A DNA stretch of 14,031 nt from Pseudomonadota bacterium (GTDB lineage: Bacteria; Pseudomonadota; Alphaproteobacteria; Acetobacterales; Acetobacteraceae): contig JAJXXT010000114.1 of assembly GCA_021780935.1 (NCBI GenBank), positions 1 through 14,031 of the forward strand. Direction: 5' to 3'. The position numbers and the translations under genes were made by a program. A model generated the notes under the pieces. The model saw only the letters and a list, made by a program, of their open reading frames with translations, was not told the origin of the DNA and did no database searches. Position 1 is the first letter of the stretch; every line of letters starts with the position of its first letter. Below are positions 13,500 to 14,031 of this stretch, in pieces.

Positions 13500-14031
13500 A
13501 TGATGCGCGATTTTCATGCACCGGGGCGCAGCCCTGTCTACGCGACTGGCGGCATGGCCGCGACCTCCATGCCGCTCGCGACACTCACCGCGCTCGATGT
13601 GCTGCGCGCCGGCGGCAACGCGCTCGACGCGGCGGTGGCGGCCTGCGCGGTGCTGTGCGTGATCGAGCCGCAATCGACGGGGATCGGCGGCGACTGCTTC
13701 TGCCTCTACGCGCCGGCCTCCGGCGGCGTGGTGGCGCTCAATGGCTCCGGCCGGGCGCCGGCGGCGGCGAGCATCGATTTCTTCGAGAAGCATGGGATCG
13801 GCAAGCTCGACCCTGAATCGGCGCACGCGGTGACCGTGCCCGGCGCCATCGGCGCGTGGGAGGCGCTGCTGGCGGCGCATGGCACCAAGGGGCTCGACGA
13901 GTTGCTGCGCCCGGCGATCCGCTGCGCCGAGGACGGATGGCCGGTGCACCCGCGTGTCGGCTCGGTGTGGGCGGGCAGCGTCGAGCGGCTGCGCCGCGGC
14001 GGCGCGGAGGCGCTGCTGCCGGGCGGCCACG
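13500..14031 (+). CDS. ggt: Gamma-glutamyltransferase family protein (3' partial)
   Basis: The N-terminal 177 codons of a gamma-glutamyltransferase (Ntn-hydrolase) homologue run off the right edge. Family motifs are [12 protein letters not shown] (17-28), a conserved early block; [13 protein letters not shown]; the [13 protein letters not shown] strand; NGSGRAP; and [17 protein letters not shown]. The TVPGAIGAW block is typical of the large subunit. The catalytic threonine that becomes the small-subunit N-terminus lies outside the window, so activity cannot be judged. No signal peptide is visible before the conserved part, suggesting a cytoplasmic YwrD-like member rather than the periplasmic E. 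coli type. Two tandem ATGs (13500 and 13503) directly follow a six-G run; which one is used is unclear. The gene is divergent from csaA. Confidence 0.88.
   Translation, partial: MMRDFHAPGRSPVYATGGMAATSMPLATLTALDVLRAGGNALDAAVAACAVLCVIEPQSTGIGGDCFCLYAPASGGVVALNGSGRAPAAASIDFFEKHGIGKLDPESAHAVTVPGAIGAWEALLAAHGTKGLDELLRPAIRCAEDGWPVHPRVGSVWAGSVERLRRGGAEALLPGGH

Noticed and set aside
13026..14030. CsaA extended upstream into a 334-residue protein
   Set aside because: Sequence before the GTG at 13403 is unlike any CsaA and is antisense to the gamma-glutamyltransferase gene.
1..14031. Mobile element, CRISPR, tRNA/rRNA, toxin-antitoxin or defence system
   Set aside because: No transposase, integrase, direct-repeat/spacer pattern, RNA gene or defence-family motif was seen; gene content is housekeeping and metabolic.

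Overview
The window is about 14 kb of very GC-rich DNA, packed with genes on both strands. Gene content points to an alphaproteobacterium, most likely of the Acetobacteraceae/Rhodospirillales kind: a nusB-thiL pair, an E. coli-type Gpt, a Bacillus-type CsaA, an M81/MlrC-type peptidase and a DUF3429 membrane protein. The taxonomic placement is inference. I see no rRNA, tRNA, CRISPR array, insertion sequence, phage gene or toxin-antitoxin pair, and no gene-free stretch longer than about 140 bases. It reads as ordinary chromosomal core and metabolic DNA.

Layout. (1) 1-2622, plus strand: the 3' part of nusB, then thiL, then an MFS transporter whose start lies inside thiL. (2) 2648-6026, minus strand, transcribed right to left: an acetylpolyamine amidohydrolase/class II HDAC-like enzyme, then comM (overlapping by 4 bases, ATGA), then a zinc-ribbon SAM methyltransferase. 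(3) 6163-7674, plus strand: an M81 (MlrC-type) metallopeptidase divergent from the deacetylase; their 136-base gap carries a 10+10 base inverted repeat next to the peptidase's ribosome binding site. (4) 7604-10308, minus strand: an operon of DUF3429 membrane protein, eda (KDPG aldolase), kdgK (KDG kinase) and a GNAT acetyltransferase, with tight or overlapping junctions. (5) 10422-11732, plus strand: a CNNM/CBS/CorC membrane protein whose ribosome binding site can fold into a hairpin. (6) 11708-13403, minus strand: csaA, gpt and a rubredoxin-ribbon/metallo-beta-lactamase-fold protein. (7) 13500 to the right edge, plus strand: the N-terminal part of a gamma-glutamyltransferase.

How they work together. 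NusB (antitermination) and ThiL (last step of thiamine diphosphate synthesis) are a common neighbour pair. KdgK and Eda form the lower arm of hexuronate/2-keto-3-deoxygluconate breakdown: KDG is phosphorylated to KDPG and cleaved to pyruvate and glyceraldehyde 3-phosphate. CsaA and Gpt are joined by a TGATG junction but have no obvious shared pathway. The deacetylase, the M81 peptidase and the gamma-glutamyltransferase are all amide- or peptide-bond enzymes, but nothing in the sequence ties them into one pathway.

I did not find a convincing undescribed system. The most useful leads are local: a possible ATT start codon on the MFS gene, hairpins beside two ribosome binding sites, a 17-base duplication across a stop codon, a non-standard substrate-site motif in KdgK and a metallo-beta-lactamase-fold protein lacking half of its signature motif.
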